64,000 nt of DNA from Atkinsonella hypoxylon (lineage: Eukaryota; Ascomycota; Sordariomycetes; Hypocreales; Clavicipitaceae): contig JFHB01000137.1 in NCBI GenBank assembly GCA_000729835.1, forward strand, positions 1 to 64,000, written 5' to 3'. The notes under the pieces are model-generated. The model had not been told where the DNA came from, made no database searches, and was given only the letters and a program-made list of their open reading frames with translations. Position numbers and translations under genes: made by a program. Numbering within the stretch: position 1 is the first letter of the stretch; every line of letters begins with the position of its first letter. Below, piece after piece: positions 45,106 through 56,133 of this stretch.

Positions 45106-45513
45106 ATGAACAATAAGGGTGAGGTGCCTCCTCCATATGGCGGCGCTGGCTCTCCGCCTCCTTTGGCACCCAAGCCCGCATACAGTGGCTCACCGGCTCC
45201 GTTCGCAGGAGATCAGGGCCGATATCAACCTCCTGGCCACCAGCAGCCCTACTATCAGCCACAGCAACAACAGAACTACTATCAGCCAGGTCCGCAGATG
45301 GGATATAATCAGCAGCAAGGTCCCTACCCTGCCGGTCAAGGTCCATACCCTCCCCAGGGACAATATGGGCCACCCCAAGGGCAATATGGTCATCCGCCGG
45401 GACAGTTTGGTCCCGGCTACGTCCCTCAACAGAGGCGCGATAACAAAGAAGGTATCATGGCCGGATTACTAGCTGGTTTGGCATGCTGCTGCTGCCTGGA
45501 TTGTCTCTTCTGA
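45106..45513 (+). CDS. CYSTM-family cysteine-rich tail protein
   Basis: A single-exon 135-codon gene. Residues 1-113 are Pro/Gln/Gly/Tyr-rich low-complexity sequence with repeated GQYGPPQGQYGHPPGQ-type units, and the C-terminus KEGIMAGLLAGLACCCCLDCLF is the hallmark cysteine-rich membrane segment of the CYSTM family. Members are small tail-anchored plasma-membrane or endomembrane proteins, often stress-induced; cysteines may be palmitoylated or bind metal. The molecular role is not established. The ATG has a clean upstream region with TATAA at 45066; no intron is needed. Confidence 0.88.
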   Translation: MNNKGEVPPPYGGAGSPPPLAPKPAYSGSPAPFAGDQGRYQPPGHQQPYYQPQQQQNYYQPGPQMGYNQQQGPYPAGQGPYPPQGQYGPPQGQYGHPPGQFGPGYVPQQRRDNKEGIMAGLLAGLACCCCLDCLF

Positions 45514-47683
45514 GAAGATTCAATGTACGCGATGAGTCGATGCTCTGCAGTTGTTTAACATGGCCGTCTTTGAGCTGCCTTCAACATCCTCCACGAGCAA
45601 ATTTCTGTACTAAGGACCCGCTTCGTCACTTGCGAATGGTCAACTAGACATTTCACTCCCTTATATCTTATTTTTCTCGAAAAGACACCGTGGAGATATT
45701 TTCGCAAACCAATCGATCATCGATCGAACTGTTCAGAAAGGTCCCGGCCCGGTCCTGTTCCGTGCACTTTTGGGTTATATGTCTCAAATTCGTTATTCAT
45801 TTTGGCGTTGGAATGGTACAAAAGATGTCACCCCCGCACATTTTTGTTCTGTGCTTCCGCGGTTATTGTTTACCTGGACTGGTAGCTCTTGAAAATAATG
45901 CCATCTACATAAACTATATATTTCGAGGTGTACCTGGTGCGTGAGCTAGTTTCGGATCCATGGTAACCAACTTTGTAAGCCTAGTGCCATGGAGAAATGC
46001 ACGACGCATATGCACGTCGATGAAATAAAGGTAGTGGGGGCCAAATGGAAGGACGGCCGACCGATCCATGTGTAAGGAACAGCGTTTTGATTATTGCATC
46101 CTGTAACCCTCATTTTGTGGCATATTCATTATGATTAGGTATAAGCTACTTGTTCGACAGTTATTAACGCATCAGTTCACTAGCTTTGAATCCAGAGCGA
46201 TCAATGCAGAGAGACCACGCCATTTCAGGAACATGTTGTGAAAGCGGGAAGAGCGGCAGCTTGCATTGTACCAGACGTTTGTGCTAGTCCACATGGTTTC
46301 AGCAATAATAGCTCTGTATTCAATGCCTTTGATGCTAATCAGACTCACCCAGGAACAGGCGATAGAGATGGTATCACTCTTGACCTCTCCTGTTGGTATC
46401 TGAATATGTCCCGGGTGGTCGTCTCGATTTTAAATATCTTCGAACCTAGATTGAAGACGCACGCACGCATGCATGCCTCAAAGCTCGAAGCACCTCATCA
46501 AGAGTCGAGTGATGTGGCTTATGTGTCCCTTGATCAGCAACGAACAGCCCGGTTCTGCATCTGCATCTGCACTTGCATCTGCGTTTGATGTTTTCTTTGG
46601 TTTCAGCTTTGATAGCCTGGGCGCTTCCGCACCCTCTTGAAATGGACATGTCTCATTTGGCGCCACACGTAGCATTCCTGGTCCATGTCGAGGTTGCGCG
46701 CTTGTCGGCGGCTTGCAGGCGAGTGAGAACCCAACAACAGGCCGCAATTAGCAGAACATGAAGCAACCGGCAAACCATGCCCGTTTCTTCCTCCCAACTT
46801 GGCTATGCTCGCGTGGAATAAATGAACGACGGCCAACCACGTCCCTTTGAAGGAACCTGTGTTCGGGCCAAGTGTGCCGGCGGGACCTATCAACAGTTGC
46901 CAGCTTGTCATCGCCTTGATAGCGGTGTGTGTGTGGGTGGCCATGAAGTGCTGACGCGGGGTGATTGGGGTGGTCAAAATTTGCTTAGCATAGACACAAG
47001 TTGCGGCAGCATCGTGAGGTCATGAAATCTGTCCCCCATGTACCCGATTCATCTGTCAATACCGAGCTCGGCAAGCTACGTCGTGCCCTGCTACGTCCCT
47101 GCTACGTCCCTGCTACGTCCCTGCTGTGTCCCTGCTGTGGCACGGTGGCATTGCCTGTCTTGCCTGTGTGGTACCTGGCCCACAGCGCACTAACAAGGCA
47201 CTTGAACACCTTGCTCCCGTGCCTGTACTGGTCTGGTGCCAATCGACGCCGCCCATTCACAGCCTCTGATGTCACGGAGTTGGACCCAATCCTGCCCACA
47301 TTTTGTGAGATCAAATAGATTCATGACGCGCTTGCTAGTGTTGGGCATGGGGAGCTAGAACATGCAGACCTTCCCTCGGTCTTAAACCCTATCTGCTCCT
47401 TTCCTTTCTCCTATGCTGTCTTTGTTTTCCCGCGATTATCAGCCAGACGGCATTGAATGCGTCGGTTGCTTTCTTTTGGACGGATTTTGCTTTCTATTAT
47501 TCTTGTATTCAAATGCCCTCCTTATCTCTCATACTTCTGTCATCATCTCTCCCCTGATCGAACTTGACGAATTGGCGACAACCATCTCCTCCCCGTCTAG
47601 CCCTTGAGTATAAGAGACTCATATTTTGATGAAGCAATCACTTTGGCCTGAACGCTCACGCTTCGAAACATACGATATCAACC
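45514..47683. other. Intergenic region
   Basis: No gene is supported over 2.2 kb. The ORFs at 46238-46588 (+) and 46603-46977 (-) overlap and look non-coding. Repeats: ACGC/ATGC runs near 46458, CTGCAT-type hexamers at 46555-46586 and an 11-bp array at 47089-47139. The last 250 bp are pyrimidine-rich, presumably the promoter of the channel gene. Confidence 0.6.
47089..47139. repeat. 11-bp tandem repeat (TGCTACGTCCC)
   Basis: Three perfect copies of TGCTACGTCCC, then one with TGTGTCCC, then a partial unit. Confidence 0.9.
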
Positions 47684-50600
47684 ATGGCGTCGCCATTACC
47701 GGAGGGTGTTGGGTCATGGTTCCGGCATATACTACCGCCTTTGCCACGGTCGGCCGCTTCTGCCTCCCAACATCTGGCAGGTTTTGCTCGCGCCGATAAT
47801 GATCCAATAAAACACCCACAAGACAAAGCTGGGCTGGGTATTGTCAATTTCCTGACGGCTATTAGTGTTGCTGTTGCAATCTTTGCTGCACAGTTCACCT
47901 TGTTCGCGCTTCTACGAAACAAACTAGCACGGATATTGTATGTGACCATGACTAGAAACAACTTTTCCGGCGGCATGATTTCCCCTTGTCGCAATCAGAA
48001 AGTTGGCAATTTTTCTGTGGTTGTTAACTTGAATTTGCAGTAAACCTAAGACCTATCTCGTCCCTGAGCGCGAGCGCACCGAGTCACCGCCAAGAAATAT
48101 CATTGCCATGATCCGAACCTTGATTCTCTATCGCGATCGTGATGTAATCAACAAATGCGGCCTGGATGCCTATTTTTTCCTCCGATATCTCAAAACGCTC
48201 CTAGTTATTTTCATTCCGATATGCTGCATTGTTTTACCTATTTTAGTCCCCATCAACTACGTAGGAGGCAAAGGTCAAAATATCGACATTAATGACCAGG
48301 AAAAAGCCAGCAACGCTACGAACACGACACCTGAAGCTCCAACAGGTCTTGGTACACTGGCCTGGGGTAACATCACTGCTGAGAACACCAGTCGTTACAC
48401 CGCTCATCTTGTCATGGCTATCCTAGTCGTGATTTGGGTCTGTACTGTGGTTTTCTTCGAGTTGCGAGTGTACATCAAGATTCGGCAGGATTACCTCACA
48501 AGTGCTGAGCATCGCCTTCGTGCTTCAGCCACTACGGTTCTCGTCAACTCAATCCCAAAGAAGTGGCTGACGGAAGAGGCGCTTATGGGGCTGTTTGACG
48601 TGTTTCCGGGAGGAGTCAGAAATATCTGGCTCAACAGAGACCTTACGACGCTTCTGGACAAGATTTCGCTCCGGGATGACATACACAAGCAGCTTGAATC
48701 TGCCGAAACAGACCTAATCAAAGCGGCCAAGAAGGCTCAGCTCAAGCAAGAAAAGGCCGAAGAGAAGAAGAGGCGTAGGAAGCTTAATCTCAAGGCATTG
48801 TCTAAGAAGGAGCAGGCCGATCGCGACGCCGAACAAGACGCTGAGGCTGACCGCCTGGCTCGTGTTGATCACGGAACAGATGCAGGACAACAAGAGCAAG
48901 ATGTTCCTCACAAAGTCGATACCGCAATACATGAATATCAGCTCGGCAGTCAAGGCAGAGCTCATAGCCGAGAGAACTCACAGGATGAGGCTAAAAAGTC
49001 TCAAGATCGCTTTAATCCTCTGCACCATGTCGAGGTCGGCTTGAAAGGGGTAGCCGGGATCGCGGGCAAAGCCGGTCGCGAGGTTGAGAACGCTATCGGT
49101 ACAAGTAATGGCTTTATGGCAATGTCCCCTGCTCAGGGCGCTACTCCTTGGAATACTTCGTCTCCGCCTCCGCCTCCGGCAGATTCGTTGGAAGCACAAC
49201 GCACAAATTCCCCTGGCGGTTCCATGTTTACAAGTGGCTCAACAAGAGTCGTAAAGAAGCACCAGAGACATGGACATGGTCACTCCATGGATAATACCGT
49301 TCGGAAACTAGACAACATTGACGACATGTACATGAACGAAAAATCGAAATTTTGGCAGTTTTGGAAACCACCCCCTGGTGCCTACACGTCTCCCGTCCCT
49401 CAGGGTGCAAAGGCGTCTGACCCGACTGACGAAGAATCAATCTGGCAGTCATTCAAAAATGCGCTTCCATTTATGGGCCCCAAGCAAGAAGAAATCAAGT
49501 ACGATGACGCCTACCACACTGAGTACAAGATGGACATGGACACCGATGCAGCGTGGGCCAAATATCTCAAGAAAAAGGATCGACCGACGCATCGACTTCC
49601 CCTTTTTGGTGTGACATGGCTCTTTGGAGTGCCATTTATCACCAAAAAGGTGGACACAATTTACTGGTGTCGGCAGGAGCTGGCGCGTTTGAATCTCGAA
49701 ATTGAGGAAGATCAGAAGCACCCTGAAAGGTTCCCGTTGATGAGTTCGGCCTTCATCCAGTTCAACCATCAAATCGCTGCACACATGGCGTGCCAAAGTA
49801 TTGTGCATCATTTACCGAAACAAATGGCTCCGCGACTAAACGAAATCTCGCCTCGTGATGTTGAATGGGGAAACATGGCAGTCAACTGGTGGCAGCAATG
49901 GGTTCGCACGTTCGTTGTCGTCACGGTTGTCCTTGCGATGGTCATCCTTTGGGGTATTCCAGTTACTTGGACAGCAGCACTGGGGCAAGCGGACTCCATC
50001 ATAAAAGACAGCGATTGGCTTTCTGGACTGGAGAGGAATAAAACGTTGGCAAACCTTGTGAAGGCCGTATCAGGTGTCTTGCCAGCCGCTGTCTTGGCGC
50101 TCCTACTGATTCTTGTCCCAATTATATTCGGCTTTCTAGCTGGGTTCAAAGGCGCTAAAACAGGCTCCGAAAAGACGGAATTCGTTCAGAAGTATTACTT
50201 CATATTTTTATTTGTGCAAGTGTTCTTGGTTGTTTCCATCGCTTCTTTCGTCTTCAAGTCGCTCGACCAGTTTATCGGGAACATACGCGAATTGTCGAGC
50301 GTCACCGCTGTGCTGAATCTTCTCGCACAGAATCTACCCTCAGCCGCCATATATTTCTTCTCTTACATGATTCTACAAGCCCTCTCCACCAGCTCCGGTA
50401 CTCTACTTCAAGTGGGTACACTGTTCATGTGGTTCGTCATGGCACCGATTTTCGACAGCACGGCCCGGAGCAAGTGGGTGCGAAACACGTCCTTGAACCA
50501 GGTAAACTGGGGCTCAATGTTTCCCGTCTATACCAACTTCGCCTGCATCGGTATTATCTACTGTGTCATCGCGCCATTAATTTCCATCTTTGCGGTCATC

Positions 50601-51560
50601 ACATTCAGTTTGCTATGGCTTGCACAAAGATATGCCATGCTTTACGTGAATCGCTTCGAAACAGATACCGGCGGGGTGTTGTATCCTCGGGCCATTAACC
50701 AGACTTTCACTGGACTCTATTTCATGGAACTCTGCTTGGCGGGACTTTTCTTCATTGTTCAAAATCAGCGTGGTGAAGTCGCTTGCACCACGCATGGCAT
50801 TATCATGGTTGTTGTGTGCATCCTCACCATATGGTATCAGGTCGTGCTCAACAAAGCATTTTCGCCACTGTTCAGATACCTTCCCATCACATTCGAGGAT
50901 GAAGCCGTGCTGCGGGATGAGGCATTTCAGCGAGCGCAAGATATCCGGTTTGGTTTAGTTGACGAGGAGGAAAGTGAAGATGAAAGTGACGACTTCAAAA
51001 ACAATGAGAAACAGTCGTGCATGGCCGAGACCAACAATGAGACCGAACTTCAACAGCTTGAGCCTGGCCGTGTAGATGGCACGCATCAACTCTTCAACCC
51101 AGTCAAACACGTTGGGACATGGGCCAAGGTTGGAGGAAAGCAAGTCGGTACGTGGGCTAAGGGAGGACAACAGCAGATTCGCAGGCTGAAGCAGCTCAAT
51201 GGTAATTCTCAGGCTGCACAGTACCGTCGACAGCAGCGCAAGAAGGATTTAGAAGCCCAAAGGGCAATTGGGGCAGCTCTCTATGGCGGTTACCATGACG
51301 ATATCGAAGACCTGACGCCCGAGGAGAGAGATGTCTTGACCCAGCACGCCTTTTTGCACAAGGCCCTGCGAACTCGACGACCCACCGTTTGGATTCCTAG
51401 AGATGACTTGGGCGTCAGTGACGATGAGATTCGCCGAACACATGCTTTCAGCGATTACATTGCGATCAGCAACGAAGGCACTGCTTTGGACAGTAAAACC
51501 CGAGTGGTCTACGGCAAGAGCCCACCAGACTTTTCAGAAGTCGACATCATCAATTTGTGA
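47684..51560 (+). CDS. CSC1/PHM7-type (DUF221, OSCA/TMEM63) membrane channel
   Basis: Two exons (47684-47937 and 48041-51560; 103-bp intron, phase 2) give 1257 aa of the calcium-permeable stress-gated cation channel family (OSCA/TMEM63, yeast Csc1, Phm7, Rsn1). N-terminal membrane segments (NFLTAISVAVAIFAAQFTLF; TLLVIFIPICCIVLPILVPI; VMAILVVIWVCTVVFFELRV) are followed by ATTVLVNSIPKKWLTEEAL, the start of the cytosolic RNA-recognition-like domain. That loop carries an unusually long charged, low-complexity insert (about residues 235-475). The RSN1-type seven-helix core begins near WWQQWVRTFVVVTVVLAMVI and includes SSGTLLQVGTLFMWFVMAPI. The C-terminus ends in an acidic/basic tail. Location is probably plasma membrane or vacuole. 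Joining at ARIFKPKTYLVPERER is a conserved family segment, supporting the intron. Confidence 0.93.
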
Positions 51561-52150
51561 AAGGGGCAATAGAAACTGCCGCAGAGAGCAGGACTCGATA
51601 ATCTCCCACAAAGTAGCTTCCGTGCTCCCTAAGTGGGAAGCCAGGTGGAAGTCCTGGATAAAGTAAGAGTGGTAGACGGACGACGGAAATACCCGGTGGA
51701 GCAAGAAGGCGCGAAGAATCCCTGGCTGGATAACACACTGCATAGCATGCATTCATTACACCAATTCTACGATTTCTTATTCCTGTTGGAACGCAACAGA
51801 GATTGATTAAATTACTTGGGTTGCAAAGTCCACCTTACAACTGATGCAAAGTGCACAAACAAGATGTGAAGTGACTTCGGCCGTCACCTGAGAAGCCTGA
51901 CAATTTGTCTCGAAAATGGACTGGATTCTCCAGGTTTCTGTTCGTAAAGCAGGATGTTTCCCATATACCAGGCAATTCCGATGCTTAATCAATGCTCCAA
52001 TGTCATGTTCTAAGTATAGTACAACGTAAAACTGCTAGCGCGTAAAACTCTATCTCCAAGTGTATCTAATTGTAAAAATAAAACATGACAAAAATAAAAA
52101 CGATAAAGCCGCCGGATTCCTCGACGTTGATTTATACCTTTCGCAAGTGT
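51561..52150. other. Convergent 3' intergenic region
   Basis: About 590 bp between the stops of the channel gene and the hydrolase gene. No ORF with support. Confidence 0.6.
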
Positions 52151-53828
52151 CTACAAACTCACTCGCTCACCCCTCCCCGCTGCCTTGGTCTCCTCCAACT
52201 CCTTCCTTATAACCTCATTGAACTCATCCGGGTTATCAAGATAGAGGTGATGTCCAGCCTTGGGAATCACGACGACGCGCGCACTCCCATTCTCGTTGCG
52301 CTTCTCCTCCTCCGTTGCGTGCAGAAGAGCTTGTGCCTTGGCTTCTTTCAGTTTCTCTTCAGCCGCGAAACCGCCCGCTACGTCCATCCAGTCGTTCTCA
52401 CCGTACATGAAGACGATGGGGATACCTGTTTCCCTGAGAGGCGTTGTGGAGCCTTTGGTGGGGGGTAGAGACTGTCGACCGACTTGGTGGATGCGGTTGA
52501 TGATGGGGCGCCGGGCGTATGCGCCGGGAGCGAGGATGTAAGCTAGGGCGTATTCGCCGCTTCCCTTTTGCTTGAAGATGGAGAAGGAGTAGTCGTGGAG
52601 GGCTTGGGCCTCGTTGGGAGGGAGGTGATTGAAGCGGCGTGAGCTCCAGCCAGAGACGAAGCGGGGACCGAGGGGACCGGTGAAGCGGACGATGCTGAAG
52701 GGGGAGAAGTTGGCGTCCCAAAGCCAGACCAGCCAGCTGGGGAGGGGCCGCTTGGGAGCGTTTGGATTTCCGTTGGCGGCTTGTTGGTTCGCCTTCTTGA
52801 CGGGGTCGTCCGTGGTGCCTTTAGTGGCGGCTTGTTGGTCCTGGGTAAATTCGTTTTGGACGGTCGACTCTGCGGGCTCGGGGAGGGAGGCGTTGACGGC
52901 GTACGGGTCTGCAGGTATGCCGACCGGCGACGCGAGAAGCAGCTTCTTCAGGTGACCCGGGTACTTGATGGCGTAGGAAACAGCGAGATAGCCACCTAGC
53001 GAGTGGCCCAGGAGCGTGAAGCGCTCGATCTTCCGGGCCTTTCGCCACTCCTCCAAGGCGTCGACGAACCAGCTCTCGGCCTCTTGGATCTTGTCCTCCT
53101 CGCCGCGAGCGCGGATCTTGAAGGGCGGTCGCGACGAGTTGCCCATGCCGAGCATGTCGAGGGCGTATAATTTCAAGCCGGGGATCCGCGTGATGGGCTC
53201 GAAATTCTTGAAGAAGAAGCCCAGGCCGGCGCCGTAGCCATGGAGCATCACGAGCGTCTCCTCCACCTCTTCGCCTTCTCTCTCGACGCAGACTTCATTG
53301 AGGGCCCGATTCTTGCCCGACAGCTGGACTAGCGAGCGGCGCCATGTTCTGGTTCCGTAGGGATCAACCGTGGTTTGGGGAGTCGCAGCGGTGAGGCTGG
53401 CGGCTGATTCTTTCAAGTACGGTATCAGCGAGAGGACGTTGCGCTCAGCGACGTGAGGCGTGACGCTGGTCCACTATGTATACCATTTAGCACCATTTCA
53501 CGCGTAAACTGGCACAAAGCTTTGCCCTCGTAGAGGACACCTCGTAAAGGCTTACCCATTGATAAGCGGCGTCTTTGTAGCCCAGCGGAAAGTACGCCGA
53601 GGGACCTTGCTGCGCGGGTTTCTGCTGCGCGAGCTGGTGGTCCTGGGTGTCTGTGTCTGGGCCGGGGGACATTTCAAAAGTGGGTGGTGGTGGTGGTGAT
53701 GATGGTGGTTGTGGCGCGGATGACGTTGGCTTCGCCAAGATGGACGTGGGTGGGATCGACGCAGCGAGGGCGGGGAGCACGATGCGGGAGCGTTGCAGAA
53801 CAGCTGGGATGGCTTGCACTGTGAGCAT
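52151..53828 (-). CDS. CGI-58/CLD1-like alpha/beta hydrolase
   Basis: Two exons (53828-53556 and 53473-52151; 82-bp intron, phase 0) give 531 aa. The product belongs to the ABHD4/ABHD5 (CGI-58) group, which in yeast includes the mitochondrial cardiolipin deacylase Cld1 and acyltransferase Ict1. The fold starts at LVMLHGYGAGLGFFF (HGYGAG oxyanion motif), has LDMLGMGNSSRPPF and the nucleophile elbow GHSLGG with Ser249, and ends with a HX4D motif (HHLYLD) near residue 505, a hallmark of this group; YGENDWMDVAGG supplies the likely acid region. The 90-residue N-terminus has hydroxylated/basic residues that could be a mitochondrial presequence, then a Pro-rich stretch. The insert TTDDPVKKANQQAANGNPNA is lineage-specific. 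The start is the ATG at 53828 (MLTVQAIPAV). Confidence 0.9.
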
Positions 53829-54837
53829 TACCAAACTAGAAAAAAATTATGAGTGCGCATTGGTAGGAGAAATAGGAGTTTTTTTTTTTTTTCCTTTTGA
53901 GGATGAGGGCGGGCTGTTATCTACATGACGGACACTTTTGCGCCACATGCGGACCTAACGTCTTTCCTCCCTGGATTTCGGATTTTAGAACCGTCTGCGG
54001 CCGATGGATGGGGCGACTGCAGCCTGGTGCTGGTGCGCCACGCTCCTTGTGCTACGCCTCGCTTTTAGGGGGCTGGGGGCCTTCAGCAGCGCCGAGTGAC
54101 AGATTTTATAGAGGAGCCTGCCTATTGTCGCACGATTGTGCTGCGCTTTGGCTCAATAATTAGGAAGAGAAGGAATTGTGTTCGAATTAACTACTAATTT
54201 CTATATAAAAGAGAATAGAAGGGCTTTTCCCCTTTAGTTTCCTTTATAGAAGAAAATTGAATAAAGCGGGAAAAAATGTAACAATAGGTACCGCGTTCAA
54301 TTACATTCATGACTCGCGCTACCCCTCGTTATCAGAGGGCTTTGAACCCCTGTTGCATGAGCAGCACCACTTGGTCTGCAACAGAGGGTGCCTGCCCAGC
54401 CCGGCCACGCTCCAGCAGCAACGGTAGCGCATCACAAGGGCTGACGACGGATGAGCGGAGCGGACAGCGGACAGCGGACTCCATCCAATCCCGGCCATAG
54501 CCACAGCCAGGCCAACCCATCAATCACAATGACGCAGCACAGATTGCACCAAGCTCGAAGCCTCGTCTCTAGATAGCCACACGCGACCGCCCACGTTGAT
54601 CGCGAGAACGTCTGCGGCTCCCCATCGTCGAGTCATTTCTACGCTGCTTCGCTCTCCGCGAAGCATAACTATAGTACACCTGTTTCCTCGTCCGACGACT
54701 CCTGACATCCTGGACGCCCGACCTTTGGAAAACTGCATGGCAAATCGCCCCTTGTCCACAGGCTGCATTTCGGCCTTGAGCAGCATTTTCAGTTCGACGA
54801 CGAGACGCCTTGGTCCCATTCCCCGCCATCGCCTGAA
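53829..54837. other. Divergent promoter region hydrolase / SPO7
   Basis: About 1 kb between two divergently transcribed genes. A T-run at 53879-53891 lies near the hydrolase start. The ORFs on both strands at 54520-54963 overlap the SPO7 5' end and are not coding. Confidence 0.6.
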
Positions 54838-56133
54838 ATGATGACCGAGGACATCGACTCCATCGTCAAAGGCGCCCCGGTTGCCGCCGAGAACATCAAG
54901 AACAGTTCCGGTCCCTCGCCCATCGCTTCCTCCCCCAGCAAGCAGGGTGATCCTCTCCATCATGCACCCAGCTCTCCCGCCATGGTGTACCTGAACCTCC
55001 TCATTCTAGAGGCGTCCCTGCGAGCACAGTTCCTCGAACTCCGCGCCCGAAAACGACACCATACATTCTTCCTCACTCTGCTGACCTTGTGGGTGGCCCT
55101 CTTCGGCTACAAGCTGTACTTTGCCCCGCGTGAAGACGGTCGCGGTGTGGGAGGCTCCATCTACTGGGCGCTGGAAGGCGCGCAGAAGGTGTGCTTCATG
55201 GGCGGCATAATCACGGCCGTGTTGGTCTGGGGAACGGGCATCTGGGATCGTGGCATCCGCTGGCCTCGTCGATGGTTTGCCATATCCAATCGCGGCCTGC
55301 GCGGATTCAACTGCAAGCTTGTTATTATACGACGGCCCTGGTGGGCCGAGGCGCTCTCGACCATTGGCTTTTTCCTGACGTACGGCTTGTTGTCCCATAC
55401 TGCGAGTTCCTCTTATCGCCATGTCGAGCCTTCCCTGCTGCGGGAGACCGAGAAGGCGCTCCAGTTTTCTGGTGACGGTCATCCTACCCTGGTGCTCCCG
55501 CACGATGACGAGGAAAGGGGCGGTCACGAGGAGGACTTGGCGCCTGGGGGAGATTACGTGAAGCTACTTCTGCTCCCCAAGCCCTTCTCTCCCACTTTTC
55601 GCGAGAATTGGGAACTCTATCGAACGGAGTACTGGGAACGAGAGAATGAGCGACGGGCACTGCTACGTCAAAAGGTAAAGGAACATGATAGGAAACTGGC
55701 TAAGCAGGTATACGGTTGGTTCTGGTGGCTACCGTGGAGGCAAACTCCCCAGCGCAAAGTTCATACACACAAGACGTTTCATCATCGCCATGCCGGCAGC
55801 GAGAAGGTGAAGCGGCATGTTAGCAATAGCACGCGTCGGTTGTCCACGAGCTCTTCACGAAGCCAGACGCCAGCTCTGGAGGCGGATGGTGGTCAAATTG
55901 CTCGTCGCTCGAGCTCTGCATCAGACAAGCGTCGCAGGAAGCCCTCATCCATGTCCATGTCCAAGTCGAAGCCATCTGGTACCGACTCTAGGTCCGTCAC
56001 ACCCGAAACACCCTCGCCGTTGACCAAGGAAGCAACGATCATGACGGATGAGTCTCCTGACAGTCGGAGGGTGTTGCAAAGCGCGGGACAGAGGTCTTCT
56101 CGGAGTTCGTCAGAGCTAGATGTGGCTGCTTGA
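54838..56133 (+). CDS. SPO7: Nem1-Spo7 phosphatase regulatory subunit
   Basis: A single exon of 431 codons. Spo7 is the ER/nuclear-envelope partner of the phosphatase Nem1; together they dephosphorylate Pah1 and so control the balance of triacylglycerol and phospholipid synthesis and nuclear membrane growth. The conserved core starts YLNLLILEASLRAQFLELRARKRHHTFF (residues about 51-78; two blocks) with a membrane segment LTLLTLWVALFGYKLYF, then GAQKVCFMGGIITAVLVWGTG and RWFAISNRGLRGFNCKLV, and the C-terminal half continues with KLLLLPKPFSPTFRENWELY and EYWERENERRA, both family hallmarks. The 130-residue Ser/Arg-rich tail is typical of filamentous fungi. Start: two adjacent ATGs at 54838 and 54841; either is possible. 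Confidence 0.93.
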   Translation: MMTEDIDSIVKGAPVAAENIKNSSGPSPIASSPSKQGDPLHHAPSSPAMVYLNLLILEASLRAQFLELRARKRHHTFFLTLLTLWVALFGYKLYFAPREDGRGVGGSIYWALEGAQKVCFMGGIITAVLVWGTGIWDRGIRWPRRWFAISNRGLRGFNCKLVIIRRPWWAEALSTIGFFLTYGLLSHTASSSYRHVEPSLLRETEKALQFSGDGHPTLVLPHDDEERGGHEEDLAPGGDYVKLLLLPKPFSPTFRENWELYRTEYWERENERRALLRQKVKEHDRKLAKQVYGWFWWLPWRQTPQRKVHTHKTFHHRHAGSEKVKRHVSNSTRRLSTSSSRSQTPALEADGGQIARRSSSASDKRRRKPSSMSMSKSKPSGTDSRSVTPETPSPLTKEATIMTDESPDSRRVLQSAGQRSSRSSSELDVAA

